A stretch of 35,581 bases of DNA from assembly GCA_017743475.1 (NCBI GenBank), contig JAGHYV010000052.1, forward strand, positions 1 to 35,581, read 5' to 3'. Below, in pieces: positions 18,802 through 27,481 of this stretch. The notes beneath the pieces are model-generated. The model was not told the origin of the DNA. It saw only the letters and a list, made by a program, of their open reading frames with translations, and made no database searches. Source of the DNA: Roseiflexus sp. (GTDB taxonomy: Bacteria; Chloroflexota; Chloroflexia; Chloroflexales; Roseiflexaceae). Both the position numbers and the translations under genes were made by a program. Position 1 is the first letter of the stretch; each line of letters begins with the position of its first letter.

Positions 18802-19854
18802 TTATATCTCCTTACTCATTTGTTGTAGTTCCCTCCTGACATTATTTCTTGCCAGATCAACATATTTCCGGAGAATATCGATGCCTATGTACCGACGGCC
18901 GGCACGGATCGCTGCAATTGCTGTTGTACCGCTTCCAATAAAACAATCCAACACAATATCACCCGGATCGGTAAGGAGTTTGATGACTCTGGAGGGTAGT
19001 TCGACAGGAAATTTCGCTTCATGATCATCGTTTGATCGAACCGAGTGAATGTGCCATACTCCTCTCGATCCCCAATCTCGCCATTCATCAGAAGATAATC
19101 TTCTCCGGTCAAACTTAGTAACACCGGGTTTCCAGAAAAAGAAAATATATTCAAACTCGTCAACAGAGCGATAAGAAAGGCTCGCCCAGCGAGAGTTTTC
19201 CCATGCGGCATCCTTGACCCATATTCGCCGGTCGTAAGTAAAAAAACCTGCATCCAGCGCCCATTCTTCAACAAGTCCTCCCACGATCTTGACTCGTGTT
19301 TGGATGTCATATTTACCGCCGCGAATATTATTACCGTTAAGTCGCCTGTCTATTGTCTGCTCGCTGCAACCTAAAAGTTCTGCGAGTTGATAGCGATTAA
19401 AGTCAGGGTGTTGTTCAATTGCTTTCAGAATATCTTCCCTGGTAACGGGAGATCGCTTCCTGTTGACCGCCTCTGCCTGGATGCGAGGAATGTGGGGATC
19501 CTTAAACACCAGTATATCTGCAATGTTGATGACCAGGAAACCACCGGGCTTGATAATTGGGAAGTGTAAACGTATCACAGTACGAAGAAGATCTTTCCAT
19601 TCATCGAAGGAAAGATGCTCTTCATACTCCTTCCCAACAAAGTATGGCGGCGACCATACACTCAAGGCAATGCTGTTTGGCTCTATTTGGGGCAAAAGTT
19701 GGCGAGCATCGCCACAGTAGATGTTGTCTGGCTCAAGGAAAGACATGTCACTATTTTCTGGATGATCTGCGCTATAGAGTTCGAGAAATGTCTGTTGTAA
19801 ATGTTTGGGAAGCCGTTCGATTGCAACAGGGATAGGTGGATGGTGACGGTTCAT
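18802..19854 (-). CDS. DNA methyltransferase of the SfiI-type restriction-modification system
   Basis: The protein has 350 residues. Motif IV is SVWSPPYFVGKEYE near residue 65 (SPPY, typical of N4-cytosine methyltransferases of the beta order). The SAM-binding motif I region comes last: DPGDIVLDCFIGSGTT and AGRRYIGIDI (about 293-325). Between them lies the target-recognition region, which includes a helix-turn-helix-like stretch (RYQLAELLGCSEQTIDRRLN, about 155-175). With an SfiI-like nuclease next door, the expected target is GGCCNNNNNGGCC methylated at cytosine; this is inferred. The start has GGAGG 6 bases upstream and an extended -10 promoter in front. All main motifs are present, so it should be active and may now be a solitary methyltransferase. 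Confidence 0.88.
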   Translation of the reverse strand: MNRHHPPIPVAIERLPKHLQQTFLELYSADHPENSDMSFLEPDNIYCGDARQLLPQIEPNSIALSVWSPPYFVGKEYEEHLSFDEWKDLLRTVIRLHFPIIKPGGFLVINIADILVFKDPHIPRIQAEAVNRKRSPVTREDILKAIEQHPDFNRYQLAELLGCSEQTIDRRLNGNNIRGGKYDIQTRVKIVGGLVEEWALDAGFFTYDRRIWVKDAAWENSRWASLSYRSVDEFEYIFFFWKPGVTKFDRRRLSSDEWRDWGSRGVWHIHSVRSNDDHEAKFPVELPSRVIKLLTDPGDIVLDCFIGSGTTAIAAIRAGRRYIGIDILRKYVDLARNNVRRELQQMSKEI

Positions 19855-19890
19855 CGAAAACCTCCAACAAAATTGCGAACTGACGTTCCA

Positions 19891-19899
19891 ATTATACCA
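19891..19899 (-). promoter_or_regulatory. Extended -10 promoter of the restriction-modification operon
   Basis: On the minus strand TGGTATAAT is a consensus -10 with the upstream TG, 36 bp before the methyltransferase ATG. No good -35 box is seen at 16-18 bp, which fits an extended -10 promoter. It sits in the palindrome-like ACCATGGTATAAT, which could bind a regulator, but no control (C) protein gene is present. Confidence 0.55.
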
Positions 19900-19956
19900 T
19901 GGTAATCTCTGGATAGTGAGAGTATACTGCCGCTTCTGCGCTGTCGCAAAACGTAT

Positions 19957-20772
19957 CTATCGCCCGGCACGTTCCAACGTGATGATGTGGGCGTGCTGTC
20001 CGTCACTCACCCACTCGATGTCGCCGTCCATCCGTTCGTGGTACAAGCGTGCGCCGCCAACTGCACGTTCGTGGTAGGTCTGCTGCGGCGGATGCCGGGA
20101 CTGGCGCCCATCGCTGAAGATGATTGCCGTCGGATGGAGGGACTCAACGAGCGGAGTATGCGGGTCATACTGCCAGGGGTAGACCAGGAGTGAGGCGCGG
20201 CGGGTAAAGCGATGTTCGAGCATAGCGGAGGTGACATTGTGCGCGAAAACAACGCTGGTGGCGCCATAATCCAGGCGAATGAGCGCCCCTGCATCATCGC
20301 AGTCCAGCGTCTGAATCGTTACTCCGTCGATCTCCAGGCGCTGCCCGACGCGAAGTGCGCGCACTGGCGTTGCGTCCCGCGCCAGCAAGCGCCGCCAGGC
20401 GTCGCGCGTCGCATTTGGTGCGTTGGAGGGCAGCGCCAGCGCCCGATGCGCGCGGTAACGCTCCAGTGCGGCGACCTGCCCCGCTTCGCCTGGCGATGTG
20501 AGGATCACCAGCGCCAGGTCGCGCTGCCAGAACGGCATGCGACGCCCCAGTGCCGTCACCAGCGCGTCCGGGTCGCTGCCGCCGTCGATTAGCAAATATA
20601 AGCCATTTGGGGTTTGCACCAGCGCAGCGTCGCCGCGCAACGCAGGAAAGAAGACGCGGAGCCGGTCATCAGGACGCTGTATCAAGGCAAGTATCAGAAG
20701 CGCGGCAAGCATCAACCCGATGCGCGGAGCGAAACGACGCAGCAGCGATGGTTCGGCAGACGGTGCAGCCAT
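19957..20772 (-). CDS. ComEC-like metallo-beta-lactamase-fold protein lacking the metal motif
   Basis: The protein has 271 residues. One N-terminal membrane helix (about 15-31, GLMLAALLILALIQR) is followed by a domain resembling the C-terminal beta-lactamase-like part of ComEC/Rec2: FFPALRGDAALVQTPNGLYL, LIDGGSDPDALVTALG, DLALVILTSPGEAGQVAALE, DCDDAGALIRLDYGATSVVF and LVYPWQYDPHTPLVESLHPT. In active ComEC domains the third block reads SHPHADHxGG. Here it is TSPGEAGQ, so the metal ligands are missing. The competence (DNA channel) part is absent. The role is unknown; a non-catalytic fold is the simplest reading. The start has GAGGG upstream. It is divergent from pspA. Confidence 0.65.
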   Translation of the reverse strand: MAAPSAEPSLLRRFAPRIGLMLAALLILALIQRPDDRLRVFFPALRGDAALVQTPNGLYLLIDGGSDPDALVTALGRRMPFWQRDLALVILTSPGEAGQVAALERYRAHRALALPSNAPNATRDAWRRLLARDATPVRALRVGQRLEIDGVTIQTLDCDDAGALIRLDYGATSVVFAHNVTSAMLEHRFTRRASLLVYPWQYDPHTPLVESLHPTAIIFSDGRQSRHPPQQTYHERAVGGARLYHERMDGDIEWVSDGQHAHIITLERAGR

Positions 20773-20976
20773 ACGACCCTCTACAGGCGCGCAGGTCGCA
20801 GGTTGCCTGCCAATAACAATTATATCCGTGCAACATTACTCCGACAATAACGTACATACAGGGTGTACAGCGCCGATCTGCTGTGCTAGAATGGGCTGGC
20901 GATACGTCCGCTCTCTGCTGGACAGCAGCATCGCGCCTACTCAGGAAAACGTACAAGTTCAAGGGAGGTTGAAGAC

Positions 20977-21639
20977 ATGTCGATCTTCGTTCGCATCCGA
21001 GACATTCTGAGCGCCAACATCAATGCCCTGCTCGACAATGCGGAGGACCCGGAGAAAATGGCGAATGAGCATCTGCGCCAGCTGGCCAACCAAGAATACG
21101 AGGTGAAAACCAGTGTTGCAGCGGCAATGGCAGACCTAGCGCGGCTCAACCGGATGGAGGCGCAGTATCTGGCAGAGGCGGAAAGTTGGGATCGCAAGGC
21201 AGAAGCAGCGCTGCGCGCCGGTGATGAAGCGCTGGCGAGGGCCGCACTAGCGCGTAAAGTGCAGGCTAACAAACTCTACGAGCAGTACCGCGACCAGTCG
21301 GATGCACAGGAGAAGCAGGTCGAACAACTGGAGCAGGCGCTCGTGCAGTTGCAGACACGTATCGCCGAAGTGCAGGCTAAGCGCGACCTGATCATTGCAA
21401 AGAAGAACCGCGCACAGACCCACGAAGCCATTCAGCGCACTGTGCGTCAGGCGACCCGTATCTCGGCAATGGATAAACTGGATCAACTGGAAAGCCGTGT
21501 TGATGAGCGCCTCGATAGGGCTGAGGCAATGACGAAGCTCGAAGGGGACACGCTAGAGAACAAGTTCCGCAATCTGGAACGCGACACTGCCGTGGACGCG
21601 GAATTTGAGGAATTGAAGCGACGGCTGGGTCAGGGTTGA
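20977..21639 (+). CDS. pspA: PspA/IM30 (VIPP1) family membrane-stress protein
   Basis: The protein has 220 residues, nearly all coiled coil, with the family N-terminus MSIFVRIRDILSANINALLD, an amphipathic helix that binds membranes, and the EDPEKM block. There is no transmembrane helix. Family members (PspA, VIPP1) form ESCRT-III-like rods or rings on the inner face of the membrane and keep it intact under stress; in phototrophs they help photosynthetic membranes. No pspF/pspB/pspC gene is nearby, so regulation differs from that of enterobacteria. GGGAGG lies 8 bases before the start, and a TAGAAT -10-like box lies at about 20885. A strong terminator follows the stop. Confidence 0.92.
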   Translation: MSIFVRIRDILSANINALLDNAEDPEKMANEHLRQLANQEYEVKTSVAAAMADLARLNRMEAQYLAEAESWDRKAEAALRAGDEALARAALARKVQANKLYEQYRDQSDAQEKQVEQLEQALVQLQTRIAEVQAKRDLIIAKKNRAQTHEAIQRTVRQATRISAMDKLDQLESRVDERLDRAEAMTKLEGDTLENKFRNLERDTAVDAEFEELKRRLGQG

Positions 21640-21660
21640 ACATTTTCTGATCCCAAAGCG

Positions 21661-21707
21661 ATCGGGGGTAAACGTGGATCATTGCCACGTTTCCGCCCCC
21701 GATTTTT
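21661..21707 (+). terminator. Rho-independent terminator of pspA
   Basis: ATCGGGGGTAAACGTGG (21661-21677) pairs with CCACGTTTCCGCCCCCGAT (21685-21703), with two extra bases on the right arm, a loop of 7 and a run of five T (21703-21707). It begins 22 bp after the pspA stop. In the other direction it could also serve glgP, whose stop is at 21745. Confidence 0.85.
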
Positions 21708-21744
21708 ACAGGTCTCCGCGCATTCTCCTGCTGACGGTGAGCGA

Positions 21745-23904
21745 CTACGCCTGCATTTCCGCCACTGGCAGGTACAACCGGGTCACATACTCCTTAACCA
21801 TACGGCGGGTGCTGAACACTGGTGCAATGGTGGCAATGGACTCTTTGCTGATCGCTAGCCAGCGGTGTGGAATCCCGTCGGGACCACGGTCGTAGTAGGT
21901 CGGGATCACTTCCTGCTCCAAGATACGGTACAGATGCTGTGCATCGTTCCAGTCCTGTTCGTCCTGATTGCTGTACTCGCGTGCTTCGCCGACAGCCCAG
22001 CCGTTGGACCCGTTATACGCCTCGGGCCACCAGCCATCGAGAACGCTGATATTGACAACGCCGTTCAATGCCGCTTTCTGACCACTGGTGCCACTCGCTT
22101 CGTATGGACGACGCGGCGTATTGAGCCAGGCATCAACCCCCTGCACCAGTGCACGCGCCAGTGCCATATCGTACTCCTCGAGGAACAGGATCCGCCCAAG
22201 GAAGCCCGGTTGTTGCGACATCTGGTAAACCTGCTGGATGAACAGTTTTCCGGGATCGTCAGCCGGATGGGCTTTACCGGCAAAAATGATCTGCACTGGA
22301 CGGTCGCGGCAGTTGAGCAGCGCTTTGAGTCGTTCCGGCTCACGGAATAGTAACGTTGCACGCTTGTACGTGGCAAACCGGCGTGCAAAGCCGATCGTGA
22401 AAATCTCTGGATCGAGTACGGGCCAGACCTGCGGCGGCGATCCCAGGCGCAAATGCCGCTGGCGGATGCGTTCGCGGGCAATTGCAATGAGATCGTTTTT
22501 GAGTGCCTGACGCACTTCCCACAACCGCTCATCAGGAATGTCTCGCACCTTCGCCCAGAGCGCGACATTGTCGAGGTCCTCTTCCCAATCGGGACCAAGC
22601 ACTTCGTCATATAGACGACGCATTGCTGGCGCCAGCCAGGTACTGCTATGAATACCGTTTGTCACCGACGTGATCGGTACCTCGTCCCGCGACACGTTTG
22701 GATAGAGCCAGTGCCACATGCCACGCGCCACATGACCGTGCAGTTTGCTTACGCCGTTGTGCACGTGCGACCCCCTCAGCGCCAGCACTGTCATTGCGAA
22801 GGTCGGTCCCCAGCTTTGCTGCTGCAGCGCCAGTTCAAAGAACTGTTCGCGAGTCAATCCGAGATGGGGCCAGAAATGGTTGAAGTACTTCTCCATCAGG
22901 TGGAGCGGGAAAGCGTCGTTGCCAGCAGGAACCGGTGTGTGTGTGGTAAAGACCGATTGCGCACGCACCTCGCGCCATGCCTCATCGAACGGCATGCCTT
23001 GAGCAACTTTCTCACGCACCAGTTCAAGCACCAGGAACGCAGAATGTCCTTCGTTCATATGCCAGACTGTCGGACGAATGCCGAGTTGGCGCAGCGCCCG
23101 CACACCGCCGATGCCCAGCACAATCTCCTGCGCAATCCGCATTTCCTGGTCGCCACCATACAATCGTGCCGACAACTCGCGATCCTGCGGACTGTTTGGA
23201 TGAATGTCCGTGTCCATCAGAAACAACGGCACCCGCCCAACCTGAATGTGGTAGACCTTAGCGTAGATAGTGCGACCCGGCAGATCGACTTCGACGACCA
23301 CCTCGCGACCATCAGCGGTCAGCGCCTGTGTGGCAGCAATGTCGGCGAAATTCAACTTGGAATAGATCGCCTCCTGCCAGCCGCTTTGATCGAGGCGCTG
23401 CCGGAAGTATCCTTGCGGGTAGATAAATCCGACGGCAACGAACGGTAACCCTAGGTCGCTTGCTTCTTTTACGTGGTCGCCCGCCAGAATGCCAAGACCG
23501 CCCGAATAGATTGGCAACGACTCGTGCAGACCGAATTCTGCCGAGAAGTAGGCAATCATCACCTCGTTGGCGTTGCCAAACGTGCGTCGATACCAGGTAT
23601 CTTCGGCAGCCATATACCGGTCGAATGCTGCCATAACCCGATCGTATTCAGCCAGATATTCCGGATTAGCTGCCGCTTCCTCCAGTTTACGCTGCCGCAC
23701 GTCGCGCAAAAAGTCGACCGGGTTGTGGTAGTCCTCTTCCCACAGGTCAGCGTCGATATGGCGGTAGAGATCCTGGGCTTCTGGATGCCAGGTCCACCAC
23801 AGGTTGTACGCCAGATCGCGGAGACGGGCGATCCGCTCAGGAATCGGTGTAAAAAGTAAATCGGCGCTTCTGATGTTCAAGGACGCCTCCTCTACTTCAG
23901 CCAT
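21745..23904 (-). CDS. glgP: Alpha-glucan (glycogen) phosphorylase
   Basis: The protein has 719 residues and belongs to the shorter GT35 branch. It has the N-terminal RIARLRDLAYNLWWTWHPEA block, YFSAEFGLHESLPIYSGGLG, HMNEGHSAFLVLEL, FATYKRATLLFREPERLK, and the pyridoxal-phosphate lysine region YEASGTSGQKAALNGVVN followed by SVLDGWWPEAYNG. It releases glucose-1-phosphate from stored glycogen or starch in the cytosol. The ATG at 23904 has a poor ribosome site. A TTG at 23880 has GAGGAGG 6 bases upstream and would give a protein eight residues shorter, starting just before NIRSADLLFTP, so the true start may be 23880. No other glycogen genes are in the window. Confidence 0.93.
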   Translation of the reverse strand: MAEVEEASLNIRSADLLFTPIPERIARLRDLAYNLWWTWHPEAQDLYRHIDADLWEEDYHNPVDFLRDVRQRKLEEAAANPEYLAEYDRVMAAFDRYMAAEDTWYRRTFGNANEVMIAYFSAEFGLHESLPIYSGGLGILAGDHVKEASDLGLPFVAVGFIYPQGYFRQRLDQSGWQEAIYSKLNFADIAATQALTADGREVVVEVDLPGRTIYAKVYHIQVGRVPLFLMDTDIHPNSPQDRELSARLYGGDQEMRIAQEIVLGIGGVRALRQLGIRPTVWHMNEGHSAFLVLELVREKVAQGMPFDEAWREVRAQSVFTTHTPVPAGNDAFPLHLMEKYFNHFWPHLGLTREQFFELALQQQSWGPTFAMTVLALRGSHVHNGVSKLHGHVARGMWHWLYPNVSRDEVPITSVTNGIHSSTWLAPAMRRLYDEVLGPDWEEDLDNVALWAKVRDIPDERLWEVRQALKNDLIAIARERIRQRHLRLGSPPQVWPVLDPEIFTIGFARRFATYKRATLLFREPERLKALLNCRDRPVQIIFAGKAHPADDPGKLFIQQVYQMSQQPGFLGRILFLEEYDMALARALVQGVDAWLNTPRRPYEASGTSGQKAALNGVVNISVLDGWWPEAYNGSNGWAVGEAREYSNQDEQDWNDAQHLYRILEQEVIPTYYDRGPDGIPHRWLAISKESIATIAPVFSTRRMVKEYVTRLYLPVAEMQA

Positions 23905-24285
23905 CGCCGGTGACCGTCATTGTCATGGAGATGGATAAGGGTACAGGCGGAGAGTAGCGCAACAGCGCGCTATGCGTACTATACACATTTCTTTTCGGAG
24001 ATGCAAATCGATGCTGGAACTAGATTATAACGCTTTTTGCGCAGGAATGCAGCGTATATTGGAGGCTCGCAATCCTCATCCCTCTGCCCCCTTCCTTCAG
24101 GGCAGGTTTTTGGGGCTCCATGACCGGTTTTCTGTGTTCCGCCACGTCTGTGCTGTACCCCTCATACTCTGTCCTCTTTTTTAGGCGAGTGGTGTTTGCC
24201 GCATCCTGACGCCCTGTTTCCCTCACCTCCTGTCTCCTTATAAAATGCTTGGAAGAGATGAGCGGTTGTCTGCATTTCCGATCGC

Positions 24286-24395
24286 TTTTGCCCCCTCACC
24301 CCCATCTTCCTTCTCCTATCAAGAGGCGAAGGGGGAGTCTGGGCGTCCTGAAGACTAAAACGAAAGTAAGGAATGCAGTGGCTTCCCAAAAACCC
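24286..24395. repeat. Dispersed C-rich hairpin repeat, copy 2
   Basis: The segment running from CCCCCTCACCCCCATCTTCC through GCAGTGGCTTCCC matches 6131-6235 along its whole length with substitutions and small indels, including the AAGAGGCGAAGGGGGAG arm and the GGAATGCAGTGGCTTCCC end. Confidence 0.7.
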
Positions 24396-24492
24396 AAATC
24401 CTGTAAACTGCCCCCGCCCTGGTACGCCGGAGCGGGGGAATTGGGCTTCCTGATGCTCCACAGAGGGGGGTAAACCTGTATCTGTGAGTAGT

Positions 24493-24519
24493 CCCCTTCT
24501 CCCCACGTAGGAGAAGGGG
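24493..24519. repeat. Dispersed C-rich hairpin repeat, core only
   Basis: CCCCTTCTCC (24493-24502) and GGAGAAGGGG (24510-24519) form a perfect 10-bp stem with a 7-base loop. It is the same core as 6142-6170 without the flanking part. It lies 40 bp beyond the cytochrome b stop codon (minus strand). Confidence 0.7.
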
Positions 24520-24558
24520 GATTGTCCATTCCAGAGTCTCAACATGCTACTCCAATAC

Positions 24559-25378
24559 TCAGGCAATTGTGCGCGCCATATGCCGCTGCGCGGCATAGTA
24601 GACTGCAATGAAATTGTAGATCATATGGAACAGGTAGGTAAACGGCAGCAGCGTGAAGAGCGCCATGCCCAGCAGTGCGTGGACGTAGACGACGCCGGGA
24701 AACAGGTGCAGACGAGCGAACAGTTCTGTCCAGATGATGCAGAAAATAATGGTGCGCACCAGCAGTCGATCCCATGGAAGGCGTCCCGGTGTGCGGATGC
24801 CGCGTGAGGCGTGGTCGATGTCAGCCACGACTGCACCGCTCCGCTTTCGCAGCAATGTAATCATCAGGTGCACATTGCCGATCACCGCAAAGCCGACGGC
24901 GATCCAGGTAATACCTACGAAATATGGTGCAAAATCGCCAAAGAGAAAGTGCGATTGCAGCGATTCACCATTGCCGAAGATAAGCGCCAGAATATTTGCT
25001 GGCGTGTAGTTGAAACTCTCCTCTACGTGGAGCGCCACATCTGGCACCGATCGTCCAAACAGGATGTGCGCAAATACGATGAATGCAGAGATGGTATAAC
25101 CGATCACCTCGGTAGTGATGGCGACGTGGTAGTAGAGATACCCGCGCCCCCATGTCGGGTTGGAGCGCCTAATGACGGTAAGGTCCAAGCAGCACAGCGT
25201 GGAGCGCCTTGAAAAACCCCAGGCGGCGCGGCGCACGCTCGAAAGTCGGCGTCACGCCGCGAAAACGACGTCGTGTGACCAGCGCCAGCGCAAAGCGTCC
25301 CAGGCGCACTCCAACTCCAATCAGAAAGATAGCCAGTGCAACTGGCGCAACGATATTAAGCACATCGATAATCATCAT
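24559..25378 (-). pseudogene. Frameshifted HdrE/DsrM/NarI-like membrane cytochrome b subunit
   Basis: Two overlapping frames join into one protein of about 272 residues if a single T is removed near 25170 (CATTAGGCGC to CATAGGCGC). The first frame (25378 to 25169) gives a membrane helix, VLNIVAPVALAIFLIGVGVR, and ends in LLGPYRH. The second continues RRSNPTWGRGYLYYHVAITT. The second part has four more membrane helices with likely heme histidines: YYHVAITTEVIGY, FAHILFG, GNVHLMITLL and LHLFPGVVYVHALLG then TYLFHMIYNF. This is the pattern of b-type cytochromes of the NarI/HdrE/DsrM group, which exchange electrons with menaquinone. It starts 30 bp after the HdrD-like gene with GGGAGGTG before the ATG. 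Either the gene is broken, or the base is a sequencing error, or a programmed shift occurs. Confidence 0.75.
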
Positions 25379-25408
25379 GGCACACCTCCCTCTGTTTCAC
25401 ATGAAGCG

Positions 25409-26956
25409 CTACTGACCTGCCACTGCACGCGCATGCATCGTCGGCATCAACGGCATTGTCATCTCACGGAGCGCACGCAAATGATCATACACATGAGGAT
25501 GGGTCTTGCTGAAACGCTTGACAATATCATCGCGCTCCAGCCAGTCGAGCAGTGCTGGAAACTCCGGCGATTGCATCAGCGCTGCCATCCGCCCTTCAAT
25601 GCTGTGCGCCAGGAAGAAGTCGTGATCGCGGTTCCGCAGTTCTGCCGGAACATACATGCGATCCAGTTCGCCGCGCTTCGCCAGCGCCAGTTCCATCGCT
25701 TCATAGACGACCTCGAACAGCACCAGCGCCATCCGCTCACCAGGTTGCGCCAGTCCATAGGTCTGGCAGGTGTCTTCCAGCGAGAGGGTGCAGACAACGC
25801 AGGGCGATGTGACATACTCCGCGCCGGTTGCACGGATCTGATTGGCTTTCAGTACCGAAATCTTGCGTCGCAGGTCAGTATTTTCGGGCAGGCGCATACC
25901 GCCAGCGCCGCCATTGCAGCAGTAGTTGTGCTCGCGGTTGGGGGTCATTTCGATGAAATTGTCGGTCACAAGGTACAACAGGTCACGGAACACATCTCCC
26001 AGCCCAGAGAGGCGGGTAGCGTAACATGGGTCGTGCAGTGTGACCTTCAGGTCAGTTTTTTCAACTGGCAGACGTCCTTCCCGGATCAGGTCGAGCATAA
26101 GTGTATCGACGCTCACAACCGGGTAGCGGAAGGGGCGTCCCAACGTTTCCGACGCCTCGGCGTAGAGGGTGCGCACGTCGCAGCCGCACTCCACCAGCAG
26201 GATTTTCTTGACGCCGAGCCGATCCGCCTCCCGCTCCCACTCCTCCAGCATCCGCTTCGAGAGGTTGTGGTGGACCGCAATATGATCAACCTCGGTGCCG
26301 GTATCGACAACAGAGGGTGAGATGGTGTAACTGACCCCGGCGGCATTGAGGATTTTGACCAGTTTGATGCCGTAATCGGGAATTCTGGTGTTGCCAGCTG
26401 CCGGACAGACGAAGAGCATCTCGGCGCCATACACATCGACCGGCGCTTCGATTCCTTCGCTAAGCAGGAAAAGCCCAACTCGCCCGATAACCTGCGGGAT
26501 GGTCAAGCCGAAACTGTGACGGTAGCGCTCAGTGTTTTCGACGATTGATTTGATGGTCGGATTGGCGTTGCTCAACCCGGAGTCAGAGTAGGCTGCACGG
26601 GCGAGACGCACAATGCGACGTGTGCTGATACCCGCCGGGCAGGAGAGTGTGCAGCGCCCACACGCTGTGCAAGCCCAGAAGTAGCGCATGTTCTCCTTCA
26701 GGTCGTCCACCATTGGTGTAGGAACCAATCCGAGCACTCCGCCAATCTGCCCTTCGATCGTCATGTAGCGCTGGTAAATCTGGCGTATGAAACCGGTTTT
26801 GTGGGTTGGATGCAGTTTTTCGTCGCCAGTGACCAGATACCACGCACAGGCTTCACCGCACATCTTACAGTCCATACAGGCTTCGAGATTGACCACGTCC
26901 TCGGCAGTAATGTTCTTGCGCAACGAGTCGACAAAGGCGCGCATTTCCGCTTCCAT
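25409..26956 (-). CDS. HdrD/DsrK-like iron-sulfur protein with CCG domains
   Basis: The protein has 515 residues. Two 4Fe-4S motifs lie near the N-terminus: C27-x2-C30-x2-C33-x3-C37 (ACMDCKMCGEAC) and C96-x2-C99-x2-C102-x3-C106-P (ACTACGRCTLSCPAG). Two cysteine-rich CCG domains follow. The first is degenerate (FVCPAAGNTR, LVECGCDVRTLY). The second is fuller (LHDPCYATRLSG, NYCCNGGAGGMRLP, SPCVVCTLSLEDTC). This layout is that of HdrD, DsrK and related quinone-linked oxidoreductases at the cytoplasmic membrane face. With the cytochrome b next door it would form a two-subunit menaquinone-linked complex. The donor or acceptor (a thiol, lactate, sulfur carrier or other) cannot be told. The start has a perfect AAGGAGGT 7 bases upstream. 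No dsrAB or other sulfur genes are in the window. Confidence 0.82.
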   Translation of the reverse strand: MEAEMRAFVDSLRKNITAEDVVNLEACMDCKMCGEACAWYLVTGDEKLHPTHKTGFIRQIYQRYMTIEGQIGGVLGLVPTPMVDDLKENMRYFWACTACGRCTLSCPAGISTRRIVRLARAAYSDSGLSNANPTIKSIVENTERYRHSFGLTIPQVIGRVGLFLLSEGIEAPVDVYGAEMLFVCPAAGNTRIPDYGIKLVKILNAAGVSYTISPSVVDTGTEVDHIAVHHNLSKRMLEEWEREADRLGVKKILLVECGCDVRTLYAEASETLGRPFRYPVVSVDTLMLDLIREGRLPVEKTDLKVTLHDPCYATRLSGLGDVFRDLLYLVTDNFIEMTPNREHNYCCNGGAGGMRLPENTDLRRKISVLKANQIRATGAEYVTSPCVVCTLSLEDTCQTYGLAQPGERMALVLFEVVYEAMELALAKRGELDRMYVPAELRNRDHDFFLAHSIEGRMAALMQSPEFPALLDWLERDDIVKRFSKTHPHVYDHLRALREMTMPLMPTMHARAVAGQ

Positions 26957-27481
26957 ACGAATGACCTCCTTCCCATACTGGTGATCGATGTACCAGGAAT
27001 GCGGATCAAAAAAAGATACAATGTCTCATTTATGTGCCAGCGGCACGATCTGGCACACCAGCGACGCTTTCGCGCCGGTGACGAGCGACGGATTGCAATC
27101 ACAGTGCAGAGTAACCGCTCCGCGGTGCCTCGACCGAATCCGACTTCAGCCGTTGTTCGTACAGAAGCGCATATGTTGAGCGGAGTGTCGCGTGATGACG
27201 GGTGTCCGGCTTCTGGCTCGTTCCCTCACACCTATCTGCGGTGTGTCGTCCTGGCCAGGGTGTGGTCGTCGGAAATAATCACACTATCGCAGCGGAGCAT
27301 TGCTGCTATCTCTTCATCATTGATAGAGGTTTCGTTTCACGTCGATATTTCGGTCTGTGCAGAGAAGGGGTGGTTGTATCGCTGTGGTTGAGAGTGTAGC
27401 AGATGTTCTTCATATGATGTGTGGAAAGACTGCCACAGAAAATTGTGGTTTGATCGAGTTTATACTTTTTGAGCATCCCGA
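26957..27481. other. Intergenic region upstream of the HdrD-like gene
   Basis: No gene is supported. A perfect 8-bp dyad TGTGCCAG (27033-27040) and CTGGCACA (27050-27057) with a 9-base loop lies about 80 bp before the HdrD-like start and might be a regulator site or a small hairpin in the leader. I see nothing else in the remaining sequence up to the transposase fragment. Confidence 0.45.

Larger units (their letters stand above)
23905..24558. other. Intergenic region with C-rich hairpin repeats, no gene
   Basis: No coding stretch here looks real. The right half holds copies of the dispersed C-rich repeat (24286-24395 and 24493-24519) and a further hairpin, CCCCCGC (24411-24417) with GCGGGGG (24432-24438). 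The left half shows CCTTCCTTCAGGGCAGG and scattered T/C tracts without a clear structure. Confidence 0.6.

Noticed and set aside
24559-25236. A stand-alone 225-residue membrane protein
   Set aside because: Its first 22 residues are a shadow of the upstream frame. The rest continues the 69-residue frame after a one-base shift.
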